From: Planctomycetia bacterium
GTDB taxonomy: Bacteria > Planctomycetota > UBA8108 > UBA1146
Direction: 5' to 3'
Assembly (NCBI GenBank): GCA_012269595.1
Contig: JAAXJX010000052.1
Span: forward strand, 1-64,000
Length of the DNA stretch: 64,000 nt
The translations under genes were made by a program, and so were the position numbers. The notes under the pieces are model-generated. The model saw only the letters and a list, made by a program, of their open reading frames with translations, was not told where the DNA came from and made no database searches. Positions 26,301 through 34,701 of the stretch are shown here, one piece after another (the stretch's first letter is position 1; each line of letters begins with the position of its first letter).

Positions 26301-29015
26301 AGTTCCACAACAGACGATCTCGCCGCCACCCCCTCCACCGAGGGGCCCCAGATCGATAACGTGATCGGCCTGCTTGATGACATCCATGCAATGCTCGATG
26401 ACGATGACCGAGTTGCCCCGATCCACCAGCGCATGCAAACAGGCAAGAAGGTTTTCCACATCTGCAAAGTGAAGACCCGTCGTCGGTTCATCCAGGATGT
26501 ACAGGGTATTGCCCGTACTGCGCTTGCGAAGTTCCGTGGCCAACTTGACTCTCTGGGCTTCACCACCGGAAAGAGTCGTGCTCGGCTGCCCGAGGGAAAC
26601 ATATCCAAGCCCCACTTTCTGCAATGTTTCCAAAGTATTGAAAACCTGCGGGACATCTTCAAAGAGCTTGGTCGCATCGTCGATGGACAAGGCCAGGACT
26701 TCAGCGATGTCATGCCCCCGCCAACGCACGGTTCTTGTTTCTTCGTTAAAACGGGTTCCATGACATTCATCACAGACCACCTGAATGTCCGCCATGAACT
26801 GCATGCCTATGGTGGTCACTCCTGCGCCTTCACACGCTTCACAACGACCCCCCTTGACGTTGAAGGAGAATCGCCCCTTCTTCCAACCGCGCGCACGAGC
26901 TTCCGGCGTTTTCGAAAACAGTTCACGAATATCGTCGAAGACTTTGGTGTAGGTTCCCGGATTTGATCGGGGAGTCCTGCCGATAGGGCTTTGATCAATG
27001 CGGATCAGCTTGTCGATGTTCTCAAGGCCATCGACCGAGTCATGATCTCCGGGAGCCTCTGTCAAAAGTTCCAGATGCTCTGAGACTGCGGGCTGAAGTA
27101 TCCCCTGAATCAGAGTACTCTTGCCGGAACCACTGACTCCGGTAACCACGACCAGAGATTGGAGCGGGATCTCAACATCGATGTTTTTCAGGTTGTGCAT
27201 TCGAGCCCCCCGGATGAAGAGACTCTCATCCGAAAGGCGACGCTCCTCGGGAACCGGGATTTCCGCTTTGCCACTCAGATAATGACCGGTGACGGAATCG
27301 GGGCTTTTTTTCAGTTGGGTAACCGAACCTTCTCCGGTCAGAACACCACCATGAATTCCCGCGCCAGGGCCAATATCCACCACATGATCCGCAGACTCGA
27401 TGGTCTCACGATCATGCTCCACGACCAGCAGGGAATTACCCTTGTCACGCAAACCCCTGAGCATCTCCAGCATGGTGCTGTTGTCCGAGGCATGCAGTCC
27501 GATGGAAGGTTCATCGAGAACATAGAGCACCCCTCGCAAGCCGCTTCCCAATTGGCTGGCCAGGCGAATCCGCTGCGCCTCTCCCCCTGAAAGTGTGTCT
27601 GCGGAACGATCGATGGCCAGATATCCCAATCCGACTTTCTTCAGAAACTCCAATCGGGCTCGGATCTCCGGAAAGATGGACTGACCAATCAGCAATTCCC
27701 GGGCATCCAAATCGAGCGATTCGAAAAAGCCCTGCGCTTCCTCGACAGTCATCGAAGAAACCTCATCGATTCCCGCATCATGGAATCTCACTGACCGTGC
27801 TGCAGGTTGAAGTCGGGAACCATCACAGCCCTTGCAAGGGGCGAAAGGCATCCAGCGCTCCAGTTCACGACCGCCATGCAAATCGTAGGAAACCTCTGCC
27901 AGGTGAAAAAGCCCGGGCCAGTCCGCCTTGGACCCCACTGCTGCAGATCCCTCCAGCACAAATCTGCGAGCCCTGTCCGTCAGTTTTTTCCAGGGTTTGC
28001 TGGGGTCCACTTTTCCAGCCTTGAGAGCTTCATCCAAAACTTTCCATGGGATACCCAAACCGCGAATCGCCTTGCCCTGTTTCCTTGTTTGAAGAGCTCC
28101 ATCCTCGATGGACAAATCCGCATCGCGGACCACACTGGTGAAAGAGGGAGAGCGTCTCCGCCCCAAACCATCGCAACGCTCACACGCACCAAGAGGGCTG
28201 TTGAATGAAAAGAGGCGCGGCTCCAATTCAGGGATCGTGACGGAACACTCATGGCATCCGAATCGACTGGAGAAGAGGTGGCCCTCGTCTCCGATCACCA
28301 GATCAACCAATCCGTCTCCCAGAGCGAGAGCCTTTTCCACCGCCTCGGCGAATCGTCCCCTTTTGCCATCGACCAACTTCATTCGATCGAGAACGATTTC
28401 AATGGTGTGGCGCTCGTATCTCGCAAGGACTATCTCATCCGACAGATGGAGAATCTCACCATCGACACGAACTCTCTGGAAACCCTGCTCCCGCAGATCG
28501 TCCAGTTCCTTCCGGTACTCCCCCTTGCGCTCCAACACGATCGGGGCGCAAACCGTGACCTGTTCACCGCCATGGTGATGCCATGCATGAAGAACGATTT
28601 GCTCGCGACTGCGACCTTCGATCAATCCACCACAGCTCGGACAATGGGGAGTCCCCAGCCGGGCATACAGCAAGCGCATGAGATCGAGAATTTCCGTGAT
28701 GGTCCCCACCGTTGACCGGGGATTTCGGGAAATCGTCTTTTGGTCGATGGCAATGGTCGGGCTGAGGCCCTCGACCATTTCAACCTGAGGGCGATCCATA
28801 CGACCCAGATACTGGCGGGCATAAGGGCTCAGGCTCTCAACAAAACGTCTTTGTCCCTCCCGGCAAATAATCTGATGCGCCAGGGTGGATTTCCCTGAAC
28901 CACTGACACCGGTAACAACAACCAGTCTTTCCCGGGGAATCTCCACGTCGAGATTCTTCAGGTTGTTTTCTCGAGCCCCTCTGACGACAAGGGGCCTACC
29001 CGTGTTCTTTTTCAT
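23301..29015 (-). CDS. uvrA: Excinuclease ABC subunit A, double-length tandem UvrA
   Basis: DNA damage recognition ATPase of nucleotide excision repair; it loads UvrB at lesions. At 1904 aa it is twice the normal length (about 940) and consists of two consecutive UvrA units, residues 1 to about 945 and about 946 to 1904. A basic linker ([16 protein letters not shown]) joins them. Each unit has two ABC modules: four P-loops are visible (GVSGSGKST at 36-44, GVSGSGKST near 640, GPSGSGKST near 970, GVSGSGKSS near 1590), with LSGGEAQR signatures and LDEP(S/T)xGLH Walker B motifs. Zinc-type Cys pairs (CxxC) occur in three modules; the third shows CPQGH in place of CxxC. Double-length UvrA is known in Chlamydia. 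The ATG overlaps the upstream phosphatase stop by 4 nt. Confidence 0.96.
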   Translation of the reverse strand: MKKNTGRPLVVRGARENNLKNLDVEIPRERLVVVTGVSGSGKSTLAHQIICREGQRRFVESLSPYARQYLGRMDRPQVEMVEGLSPTIAIDQKTISRNPRSTVGTITEILDLMRLLYARLGTPHCPSCGGLIEGRSREQIVLHAWHHHGGEQVTVCAPIVLERKGEYRKELDDLREQGFQRVRVDGEILHLSDEIVLARYERHTIEIVLDRMKLVDGKRGRFAEAVEKALALGDGLVDLVIGDEGHLFSSRFGCHECSVTIPELEPRLFSFNSPLGACERCDGLGRRRSPSFTSVVRDADLSIEDGALQTRKQGKAIRGLGIPWKVLDEALKAGKVDPSKPWKKLTDRARRFVLEGSAAVGSKADWPGLFHLAEVSYDLHGGRELERWMPFAPCKGCDGSRLQPAARSVRFHDAGIDEVSSMTVEEAQGFFESLDLDARELLIGQSIFPEIRARLEFLKKVGLGYLAIDRSADTLSGGEAQRIRLASQLGSGLRGVLYVLDEPSIGLHASDNSTMLEMLRGLRDKGNSLLVVEHDRETIESADHVVDIGPGAGIHGGVLTGEGSVTQLKKSPDSVTGHYLSGKAEIPVPEERRLSDESLFIRGARMHNLKNIDVEIPLQSLVVVTGVSGSGKSTLIQGILQPAVSEHLELLTEAPGDHDSVDGLENIDKLIRIDQSPIGRTPRSNPGTYTKVFDDIRELFSKTPEARARGWKKGRFSFNVKGGRCEACEGAGVTTIGMQFMADIQVVCDECHGTRFNEETRTVRWRGHDIAEVLALSIDDATKLFEDVPQVFNTLETLQKVGLGYVSLGQPSTTLSGGEAQRVKLATELRKRSTGNTLYILDEPTTGLHFADVENLLACLHALVDRGNSVIVIEHCMDVIKQADHVIDLGPLGGGGGGEIVCCGTPEEIADSGGLTGEALLPELHGSRKSSQRKGKKRGSGKGEPSDRFVIEGARQNNLKDVRLEIPAGKMTVITGPSGSGKSTLAFDILFSEGQRRYLESLSTYARRFLGRMDRANVDRVEGIAPAVAIDQRNRGSNPRSTVATTTEIYDYLRIFFARAGSAHCTHCEAPLSEATPAAASKAIMELRGNEPTLLLAPLKKPFPDLESLQREGFARLRLDGGRVLRIDELDETFDADSLEQLDVVIDRVKPERSGRARVSESVEECYRRGGDRIVVANAEGEEVLRFTRHLSCPQGHMMLGQELTPRLFSFNHHSGACGHCSGLGILKQVDPRLLITDPDQPLFNGAMDHRLGSWIGRRSSRVRKVIDAALIAHGFDPDDPVSELGEEGWNIILHGTGDQSYPVTFRTRRGSGRLRRVTGSTWEGLIRRVSIWHQRAGSPRWRRAIEDHLAIRPCPDCHGGRLKPELLAVKIGGLNISEVCALTVSEGLKFFESLKLDGHRREVAEQIHREVASRLGFLERVGLGYLALDRATESLSGGEAQRIRLATQIGNQLVGVLYVLDEPTIGLHPRDVDRLLDSLVSLKDQGNTLVVVEHDEKTMDRADHIVDMGPGAGVGGGEVVAEGTPAAIRKNRKSLTGAFLSGKEQVHEVNERRTPTSDPLTIVGARANNLKDLTVHIPTGVLTCVTGVSGSGKSSLIMDILSRELATRLAGARPASAEHERIEGVDQFDGLGVIDQQPLGRTPSSNAATYTGLMAPLRGLYAKTPLARLRGWGPGRFSFNVAGGRCESCEGKGGVLIEMHFLSDVWVRCDDCHGKRYEPETLEARWKGHSIADVLEMDVRMARQVFQDVPAVATMLTALEEVGLGYLSLGQSATTLSGGEAQRVKLAAELGRRSRGRKIYILDEPTTGLHFGDVRLLVQMLHRLVDRGDTVIVIEHDMDLVASADHVIDMGPEGGDSGGGIVVAGTPEEVAACKKSFTGAALKKVLTETSRSVRKSGRKKSAG

Positions 29016-29893
29016 TGATCCGATTCGCCTTTAACGATCAGGTTTTTGGCGACAGGGGTGACACGGGACAGGATCTCGCCTTGCAAATCGGGGACGCCGG
29101 CAACGATGCTTCCACCGTGCAACCAATCATCACCACCGAATCCGTCCGTCACTGTCCCCCCCGCCTCCAGAACCAACAAGGCTCCCGCAGCGACATCGTG
29201 GGGAGCCAATCGAAACTCCCAAAAAGCATCGAAAACACCTGCCGCAGTGTGAGCCAGATCCAGACAGGCGCTGCCTCCCCGACGAACCTCCCGGGCTTCC
29301 CGAAGAAGCCCTTCGAAGACGGGCAACGCGCCGCAGTCCAACTCTTTTCGAGAGTAACTGAATCCGGTCGCCAACAATGCGGAAGGGAGTTCTGATCGGG
29401 ATTTGACGTGAAGGGAATTCACTCCACCGGTAACCGGATGATGCCAAGCCCCTTGACCACGAATCGCCCACCAGGTATCTGCCAGGACCGGAGCATGAAT
29501 CACGGCGGCCAAAGGGCCTTGCAGATCCCAAAGCCCCGCGGAGATCGCAAAGAATGGATGCCCATGGGCAAAATTGGTCGTTCCATCCAAGGGATCAAGG
29601 ATCCAACGGCGGTCTCCCGCGCTGGTCACTTCTCCCGATTCTTCACTGTAGATGGAATCCCGGGGAAACAGGCTTTTCAGTCCGGCGATCAATCGTGACT
29701 CCGCAGAGCGATCTGCTTCCGTGACCAGATCACGAAAGCCTTTTTTTTCGATGGTCAGGCCATCTTCCAGAAGCTGATGACGAAAACCGAGGAGTTCGTC
29801 GCCCGTTTCTTCCAGAAGTTCGATCACCGGATCGATGGAAGAGCCGCAGGGCAAGCCCTTCTCGGGCTCTTTAGCGACCACCCGCCCCTCCAC
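29012..29893 (-). CDS. Inositol monophosphatase family protein (SuhB/CysQ-like)
   Basis: Mg-dependent phosphatase of the IMPase superfamily, 293 aa. The metal and catalytic motifs are intact: [37 protein letters not shown] and the C-terminal [22 protein letters not shown] with [14 protein letters not shown]. The family covers inositol phosphatase, fructose-1,6-bisphosphatase, histidinol phosphatase and 3'-phosphoadenosine phosphatase; the motifs do not decide among them. GTG 29893 is the assumed start, overlapping the end of the D-Ala ligase gene by 23 nt; a GTG four or five codons later is possible. A run of eight A's (coding IEKKG) lies near residue 50. It is coupled to uvrA downstream. Confidence 0.92.
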   Translation of the reverse strand: MEGRVVAKEPEKGLPCGSSIDPVIELLEETGDELLGFRHQLLEDGLTIEKKGFRDLVTEADRSAESRLIAGLKSLFPRDSIYSEESGEVTSAGDRRWILDPLDGTTNFAHGHPFFAISAGLWDLQGPLAAVIHAPVLADTWWAIRGQGAWHHPVTGGVNSLHVKSRSELPSALLATGFSYSRKELDCGALPVFEGLLREAREVRRGGSACLDLAHTAAGVFDAFWEFRLAPHDVAAGALLVLEAGGTVTDGFGGDDWLHGGSIVAGVPDLQGEILSRVTPVAKNLIVKGESDQ

Positions 29894-30956
29894 TCCATCG
29901 TTTCAGGTGCTGGGCGATGGCTCCCTCGACCATTCGACGAACCAACTCGACTCCTTCGAGACCACTTTCTCTTGCTGAGTAGGGAACGAGGCTTCGCTCG
30001 GTCATGCCGGGACAGGTATTGGTTTCCAGAAAATAGAAATCGTCGTCTGTCAGAATCAGGTCAGTACGGCTGCAGGTCCCCAAATCGAGTTCCATGTGAA
30101 TCTGCTTCACAGCACGAGCCAACTCCAGTTGAAGGTTCGAATCGATATCCGGTGGACAGCGGTAGTCGAGAGAACACAACTTTCTGGATTCGGGATCGAC
30201 ATACTTGCCGTTGTCCTTGACCTGTCGATCAAAGGGAACTCCCGGTGGCAGACAAATCTCGACCGGCTGAAGGATTTGTGGCTGTGTTCCCTGACGCAAA
30301 CTCAAACAGGGAATTGAAAACTCCTGACCGACCAGATATTGCTCAACGAGAACCATCGGCTGAAGTTTCAGAGTCTCACTGACCGCCTCCTGAAGTTGCG
30401 ACATTTTGTCGACAACTTTCACGCCGTCAGAAGAGCCCCCGTAAGGATCCTTGACGACCCAGGGAGCAGAAAAGGCAGATCGCAAACGCTGGATCACCTG
30501 ATCCATGTTCTTGCTCCAATAGTCCTCATGAATCACTGCTGCCTGAGGAACCTTGAAACCCATCCCCTTCACACGCTGACGGAAGGTAATCTTGCAAGCG
30601 GAGACGGCTCCCCCTACCACTCCTGCGCCGGTGTAGGCCAACTTGAACATGTCCAACCAGGCAGAAACGGTACCGTCTTCACCAGGGCCACCGTGAAGAC
30701 AATTGAAAACAACCTCGACCCCATCGGAGGAATATTTGTCCAGTAATTCCCAGGGTTGGTGTGACTCTCCCGCTGCCTCGAGGTCCTCACTGTCGAGCGT
30801 GACCCAGCCCGCATCATCCCAGCGAACCGGGCGAACACGGAAACCGGCAGCAGCCAAATAGGTCCGAACCTGAGCAGCACTCTTGATAGAGACATCTCTC
30901 TCGCTCCAGGTGCCGCCAAACAACAAAAGGACTTCGTCTTTTGCTGAAGACATCAA
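29871..30956 (-). CDS. ddl: D-alanine--D-alanine ligase family ATP-grasp enzyme
   Basis: ATP-dependent ligase making D-Ala-D-Ala for peptidoglycan, cytoplasmic. At 361 aa it has the family pattern: N-terminal LLFGGTWSERDVSIKSA, nucleotide/substrate motif FNCLHGGPGEDGTVSAWL, YTGAGVVGGA, ATP-grasp motifs WVVKDPYGGSSDGVKVV and MVLVEQYLVGQEFS, and the metal/C-terminal motif FLETNTCPGMTERSLVP. The region before it reads GTCSRTDLILTDDDF, in keeping with the conserved RxD; ETNTxPG in place of the usual EVNTLPG is a mild change. Two starts (ATG ATG) lie at 30956 and 30953; the first overlaps the prenyl synthase stop. Peptidoglycan synthesis fits this organism because an L,D-transpeptidase is also present. 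Confidence 0.9.
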   Translation of the reverse strand: MMSSAKDEVLLLFGGTWSERDVSIKSAAQVRTYLAAAGFRVRPVRWDDAGWVTLDSEDLEAAGESHQPWELLDKYSSDGVEVVFNCLHGGPGEDGTVSAWLDMFKLAYTGAGVVGGAVSACKITFRQRVKGMGFKVPQAAVIHEDYWSKNMDQVIQRLRSAFSAPWVVKDPYGGSSDGVKVVDKMSQLQEAVSETLKLQPMVLVEQYLVGQEFSIPCLSLRQGTQPQILQPVEICLPPGVPFDRQVKDNGKYVDPESRKLCSLDYRCPPDIDSNLQLELARAVKQIHMELDLGTCSRTDLILTDDDFYFLETNTCPGMTERSLVPYSARESGLEGVELVRRMVEGAIAQHLKRWSGGAGGR

Positions 30957-31963
30957 CGACTCCTGTCTGTCATGTAGGTACAGATCATTTCAAACTCCTG
31001 AAGCACTTCCCCTGACAATCCTGAGATGGAAGCGAACAATTCCAGCCCCGTTTTCGAACGCGATTTTGCCTCACTTCGGGCAAAATCGATGGATCCGGTT
31101 TTATGAAAAAGACCGATGCATTCTTCCACTTCCGAATCGGAAGTTTCTTCGCGGGGCAAAGCCATGATGTCGACGAGACGCTTCCGCTCTGCTTCACTCA
31201 AGCTATCGGACTGAACAGAATGGGCAAAAAGGATGCTTGGTTTTCCTTCACGAATATCGTTGCCGAATTCGCCCCCGCGACCCTTTTCAGGCGTCAGGTC
31301 CAGAAGATCATCCTGAATCTGGAACGCCGGCCCCAACTGGTCACCCACTCGCCACAATGCGTTGACGCGATCTTCATCGAAATCGGCAAGGATGGCCGCG
31401 CATACCATCCCTAGAGCCAGATAACGGCCGGTTTTGGATTTCACCAGTCGCTCATAGTCGGAGAGTTGGAATCGGGAATCAGCCCTTCCTCCCAAATCCA
31501 ACTGCTGACCCTCAACGGTCCGTCGGTGGACATCGGAAACCGCCTGAAGCAATCTCGACCGCACGGAGTCTTCCACTGACAGTTGACTGATCTCGGAATA
31601 GACCTGGGAGAGGAGCCAATCGGCAGCGTTGAGGGCAGTGGCCGTGCCATGGCTTTTCCACAATGTGGGTTCGTCCCTGCGCCAGTCGTCACCATCCTGA
31701 ATGTCGTCGTGGATCAGAAAGGCGTTGTGCAGCCATTCTGTCAGGCAAGCCACTCCGAGAGACGAATCACGATCCACCCCATGGGCGGCTCCGAACCACA
31801 GTGAAATGAGGGGGCGTATCCGCTTCCCGCCCTTACAGGCGCTGCGAATCGCTTCCCCCAGTGAATTGGGCGCAATCTTGGCCAAACGCTGGGAAACCGT
31901 CTCTTCCAGAGGGTCTTTCCAACTGCTGAGGGAATTGGGCAACACCGATGAGTCCACCGCCAC
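30953..31963 (-). CDS. Polyprenyl (geranylgeranyl/farnesyl-type) diphosphate synthase
   Basis: Trans-prenyltransferase that condenses isopentenyl diphosphate with allylic diphosphates. Motifs: GGKRIRPLIS (47-54), first Asp-rich HDDIQDGDDWRRDEPT with DDIQD at 86-90, KTGRYLALGMVCAA, GDQLGPAFQIQDDLLD for the second Asp-rich motif, and GKPSILFAHS. Chain length is not deducible with confidence. The start is GTG 31963. Upstream lie two tandem copies of a TTTAGGTGG element (plus-strand 31960-31977), one of which places AGGTGG 5 nt from the start. The enzyme supplies isoprenoid precursors, consistent with its position directly before ddl (undecaprenyl carriers or membrane lipids), though that link is inference. 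Confidence 0.92.
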   Translation of the reverse strand: MAVDSSVLPNSLSSWKDPLEETVSQRLAKIAPNSLGEAIRSACKGGKRIRPLISLWFGAAHGVDRDSSLGVACLTEWLHNAFLIHDDIQDGDDWRRDEPTLWKSHGTATALNAADWLLSQVYSEISQLSVEDSVRSRLLQAVSDVHRRTVEGQQLDLGGRADSRFQLSDYERLVKSKTGRYLALGMVCAAILADFDEDRVNALWRVGDQLGPAFQIQDDLLDLTPEKGRGGEFGNDIREGKPSILFAHSVQSDSLSEAERKRLVDIMALPREETSDSEVEECIGLFHKTGSIDFARSEAKSRSKTGLELFASISGLSGEVLQEFEMICTYMTDRSR

Positions 31964-32548
31964 CTAAACCACCTAAACCCTTTAAATGAAGAGACTTAAG
32001 TCTGAAAACCAACTCATTTGGGCAGCTTGAAAGCTCGCACCTTGTTCGTGAAATCCCTGCGACACGCCCGAAGAGCCTGCCAGGGGCCCTGTGCCAGCAG
32101 TCTCGTCCTGCTGGATTTGCAATGAGACTGAAATGCCCTCATTTGCCTAGCAAGTGCTCCCTGATTGCGGAAAAGGCTAGGTAAACCCTCCCGGACTGTC
32201 AAGAAGGACACCGGTCAGAAACCTCACCGAGGGCATACTTTACTCCGATGAAAGGCAATATAGAATGAGGGTTGAAAGAAATGGAGCCGGAAATCAGGAT
32301 TCCGCGTATTGGCAGAACGAATTCCATTCCTCCGTGCCGTTACAAATGGAGGAATAGACTCGTTTTGACAATGGGTCATCGATAGAAATCGATAATGCCG
32401 GAGATGATTCCTGTCGGGAATCTGCATCATTGTCCGACGGACCCGGTTTTCACGGATTCAGTTTGTATAGGCGATGTCAGCCACTTACTTCATGGTCAAT
32501 GGAGTGGCTTGCGAGTCTTCAACAGGTTTCGAAAGGGTGCCAACAGGA
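31964..32548. promoter_or_regulatory. Structured non-coding region ahead of the dockerin-type exported protein gene
   Basis: About 585 nt without a gene I can support. It holds, in order: a 12-bp palindrome AGACTTAAGTCT (31992-32003); a hairpin CCAGCAG/CTGCTGG with 7-nt loop (32094-32114); a candidate plus-strand promoter at 32239-32266; an 8-bp inverted repeat ATTCCTCC/GGAGGAAT (32326-32333, 32348-32355); two direct copies of ATCGATA three nt apart (32378-32394); and a hairpin GATTCC/GGAATC (32406-32422). A TTGACA at 32365-32370 lacks a well-spaced -10. No known riboswitch or ncRNA is recognised. A minus-strand open frame at 32014-32211 is not convincing. Confidence 0.5.
32239..32266 (+). 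promoter_or_regulatory. Candidate promoter for the dockerin-type protein gene
   Basis: TTTACT (32239-32244), 16-nt spacer, TAGAAT (32261-32266) on the plus strand. TAGAAT differs from TATAAT at one position and recurs at 35757 and 49637. The leader to the likely ATG at 32549 would be about 275 nt and would include the inverted and direct repeats listed for the intergenic region. Confidence 0.45.
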
Positions 32549-33829
32549 ATGAACACCAGCAGAAATTCAACTCTGCTCATTCCAAACAATAATTTTGCTG
32601 ATCGACGCCTCCTGAGGTGTTTTTCAGCAATTGTTACCTTTTTGATTTTGATCGGCGGATTCCTTCCTGCAATCGCCGAAGCACAAATGCAGTCCTCCAC
32701 TTCAGGAAATCCCCAAAGCATTCGACTGGGAGAAGCGATCGTCGTTCCGGGAACCGCAGAAGCCCTGGTCCCTGTCTACCTGACTTCCGAGGTCGAAATC
32801 GCCACCTGGCAAATGGGTCTGGAATATGACGAATTGCTTTTGAATCTGGTCGATGTGGAATTCACGGGTACCGAGAGCGAACTTCTCGATCCGATTCTCA
32901 TTCCCACGCTGAATCAGAACTCCAACCTGAGCGGGTTTCAGGTCGTCTATCCGGGTCCGGAATTTTTCTCCACCGGAGAAGGTCTCCTGGCGGCATTCCT
33001 TCGATTCCAGTGGATCGGAACCATGCCGATTCCCAGCCCTTCCGGGCTTTCCACTCCCATCACTCTGATCGATCTGGAAACCCTTCCGATCTCGATGACC
33101 TCCCCATCGGGCCTGGTCACGATTCCGGAGACCCAGTCCGCAGACGTCGTGATTCATGATTACCCGCTGATCCTCGTCGAAGAGTCGATGGCCCCTCTGA
33201 CGGCAGAAGACTTTCTGGTTCCGGTCAGGGCATGGACCAGTGACTCCGCCTCCACCTTCATGATGGGTCTGGAGTATGACGAGCTGCTGATGACCCAGTT
33301 CATCGTTACTGGCAGTGACGCTGACCGCCTGAGCAGTGGCAACTGGGACCTCACCATCGAAATGACTCCTGCAGGAGTGATTTGCACCCTTGAGACATCA
33401 ACGCCCCTGCCGCCGCTCAATGGCGAGACTCTGGGTTTCCTGCGAATCGATCGCCCCGGCAATCAACCGGGTCAGCCCGGTTGGGGTCCCTGGACCATCG
33501 GACTCAACCCCGGTAACTGTGAGATCGATGGCACCCCGGTGGCCTATCTTGAGCCGGGCAGCATGACCTGGATTTCATGGTTCATGCGCGGTGATGCCAA
33601 TCTTGACAGCAATCTGGATATTGCAGACGCTGAAACGATTCTGGGAGCCTGTTACCTTGGAATCCCGGTGGACTGCGAAGACGCAGCGGATACCAACGAC
33701 GATGGCGCTCTCGACGTCTCAGACGTCGTCTCTGTGCTGCAATTCCTCTTCTCAGGTTCCCCCTCTCCGCCGGCTCCCTATCCGGATGCAGGATCAGACC
33801 CCACTCCGGACCTGCTCGACTGCGAATAG
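32549..33829 (+). CDS. Exported protein with two cohesin-like repeats and a C-terminal dockerin-type (EF-hand pair) tail
   Basis: A secreted protein of about 426 aa. The start is uncertain: the frame opens at 32474, but ATG 32549 places the signal segment (RRLLRCFSAIVTFLILIGGF, then PAIAEAQ) closer to the N-terminus; the ribosome site is weak for every choice. Two beta-sandwich-like repeats follow, each with MGLEYDELL preceded by a VPVY or VPVR strand, which resemble cohesin domains. The C-terminal 80 residues form an EF-hand pair: RGDANLDSNLDIADAE and DTNDDGALDVSDVVSVL, with an acidic Asp/Cys tail (DPTPDLLDC) shared with the pentaheme protein at 63.9 kb. Such tails are common in planctomycete extracellular proteins. 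Function unknown; possibly cell-surface or matrix assembly. Confidence 0.75.
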   Translation: MNTSRNSTLLIPNNNFADRRLLRCFSAIVTFLILIGGFLPAIAEAQMQSSTSGNPQSIRLGEAIVVPGTAEALVPVYLTSEVEIATWQMGLEYDELLLNLVDVEFTGTESELLDPILIPTLNQNSNLSGFQVVYPGPEFFSTGEGLLAAFLRFQWIGTMPIPSPSGLSTPITLIDLETLPISMTSPSGLVTIPETQSADVVIHDYPLILVEESMAPLTAEDFLVPVRAWTSDSASTFMMGLEYDELLMTQFIVTGSDADRLSSGNWDLTIEMTPAGVICTLETSTPLPPLNGETLGFLRIDRPGNQPGQPGWGPWTIGLNPGNCEIDGTPVAYLEPGSMTWISWFMRGDANLDSNLDIADAETILGACYLGIPVDCEDAADTNDDGALDVSDVVSVLQFLFSGSPSPPAPYPDAGSDPTPDLLDCE

Positions 33830-34044
33830 CCCGGGGTCTCACTGTCGACTGATCGACTTCCTGGACTGATCGATCGCCCACTGCCAATCCGGTCTCCGGA
33901 GTGAAACCCATGACAGCCCTTTGGTTGATGCCCTCTCTTGAGAGCCTTAGTCTTTCTGAACCTGCGGGGGTTTTGTGGCTATGACCCGTCGGGAAAACCA
34001 TGAATTGCCACAACACATTGATCAAAATCTTGAGGGGGAAATCC
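33830..34044. repeat. Intergenic region with a 10-bp direct repeat
   Basis: 215 nt between the dockerin-type gene and the superoxide dismutase gene. GACTGATCGA occurs at 33847-33856 and 33864-33873, a 17-bp period that could place two regulator sites on nearly the same helix face, or be a relic of short slippage. No clear terminator or promoter is visible. Confidence 0.4.
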
Positions 34045-34674
34045 ATGTCCTTTGAACTCCCTGCCCTTCCATACGCCCATGACGCTCTCGAGCCTCATGT
34101 CGACGCCCGCACCATGGAAATTCACCATGGCAAGCATCACGCCACCTACGTTGCAAACCTCAACAAGGCTCTTGAGGGCCATGAGGATCTGCAAGGCCAG
34201 GATATTGCAGACCTCTGTCGCAATATTCAGGAGTTGCCAGAAGCTGTTCGTGGAGCAGTGAGAAACAATGGCGGTGGTCATTTCAATCACAGCCTCTTCT
34301 GGACCAGCATGAGTGCCAGTGGCGGAGGAAACCCCAGCGGCGATCTCGCTGCAGCGATCGATTCCGCTTTCGGCAGTTTCGATGCCTTCAAGGAGCAGTT
34401 TGCCGCCGCGGCAATGACCCGTTTTGGCAGTGGCTGGGCGTGGTTGGGTGTCAAGGGCGATGGCAGTCTTTGCGTCTGCTCAACCGCCAATCAGGACAAC
34501 CCGTTGATGGCCGGCAGCAGCGATTGCGTTTGTGACCCGATTCTGGGTCTCGACGTCTGGGAGCACGCTTACTACCTCAACTACCAGAACCGCCGCCCTG
34601 ATTATGTTTCGGCGTGGTGGAATGTTGTCGACTGGAATGTTGTCAGCGAAAGATTTGCTGCCGTAAACGCCTAG
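34045..34674 (+). CDS. sodA: Manganese-type superoxide dismutase
   Basis: Converts superoxide to hydrogen peroxide and oxygen; no signal peptide, so cytoplasmic. The start is ATG 34045, preceded by AGGGGG at a good distance; the frame upstream is not used. The 209-aa protein has the ligands His27 (EIHHGKHH), His82 ([11 protein letters not shown]), Asp170 and His174 (LDVWEHAYY). The GGGH segment and Gln150 in STANQDNPL are the Mn-type positions, against Ala/Gln arrangements in iron forms. Unusual are two CVC motifs, Cys143/145 and Cys161/163, flanking the Gln150 loop. They are absent in the E. coli enzyme, where that region reads AVVSTANQDSPL. No regulatory partner is evident. Confidence 0.95.
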   Translation: MSFELPALPYAHDALEPHVDARTMEIHHGKHHATYVANLNKALEGHEDLQGQDIADLCRNIQELPEAVRGAVRNNGGGHFNHSLFWTSMSASGGGNPSGDLAAAIDSAFGSFDAFKEQFAAAAMTRFGSGWAWLGVKGDGSLCVCSTANQDNPLMAGSSDCVCDPILGLDVWEHAYYLNYQNRRPDYVSAWWNVVDWNVVSERFAAVNA

Positions 34675-34701
34675 TGCATCTCTTCAGGGGGAAGGATCTG
34701 C

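Noticed and set aside
23301-29015. Tandem UvrA as an assembly or cloning duplication
   Set aside because: The two halves differ widely in sequence and in zinc motifs, so they are diverged paralogous units.
29735-29752. Run of eight A's (minus strand) in the phosphatase gene as a programmed slippage site
   Set aside because: The frame is intact with all motifs after the run; no alternative frame of interest follows.
32014-32211. 65-codon minus-strand open frame upstream of the prenyl synthase
   Set aside because: Starts at GTG without a ribosome site, no recognisable family; could be a chance frame across the hairpin region.
32365-32396. TTGACA ... GATAAT as a second promoter before the dockerin-type gene
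   Set aside because: The 20-nt spacer is too long for a normal sigma-70 promoter; the pair at 32239-32266 is better spaced.
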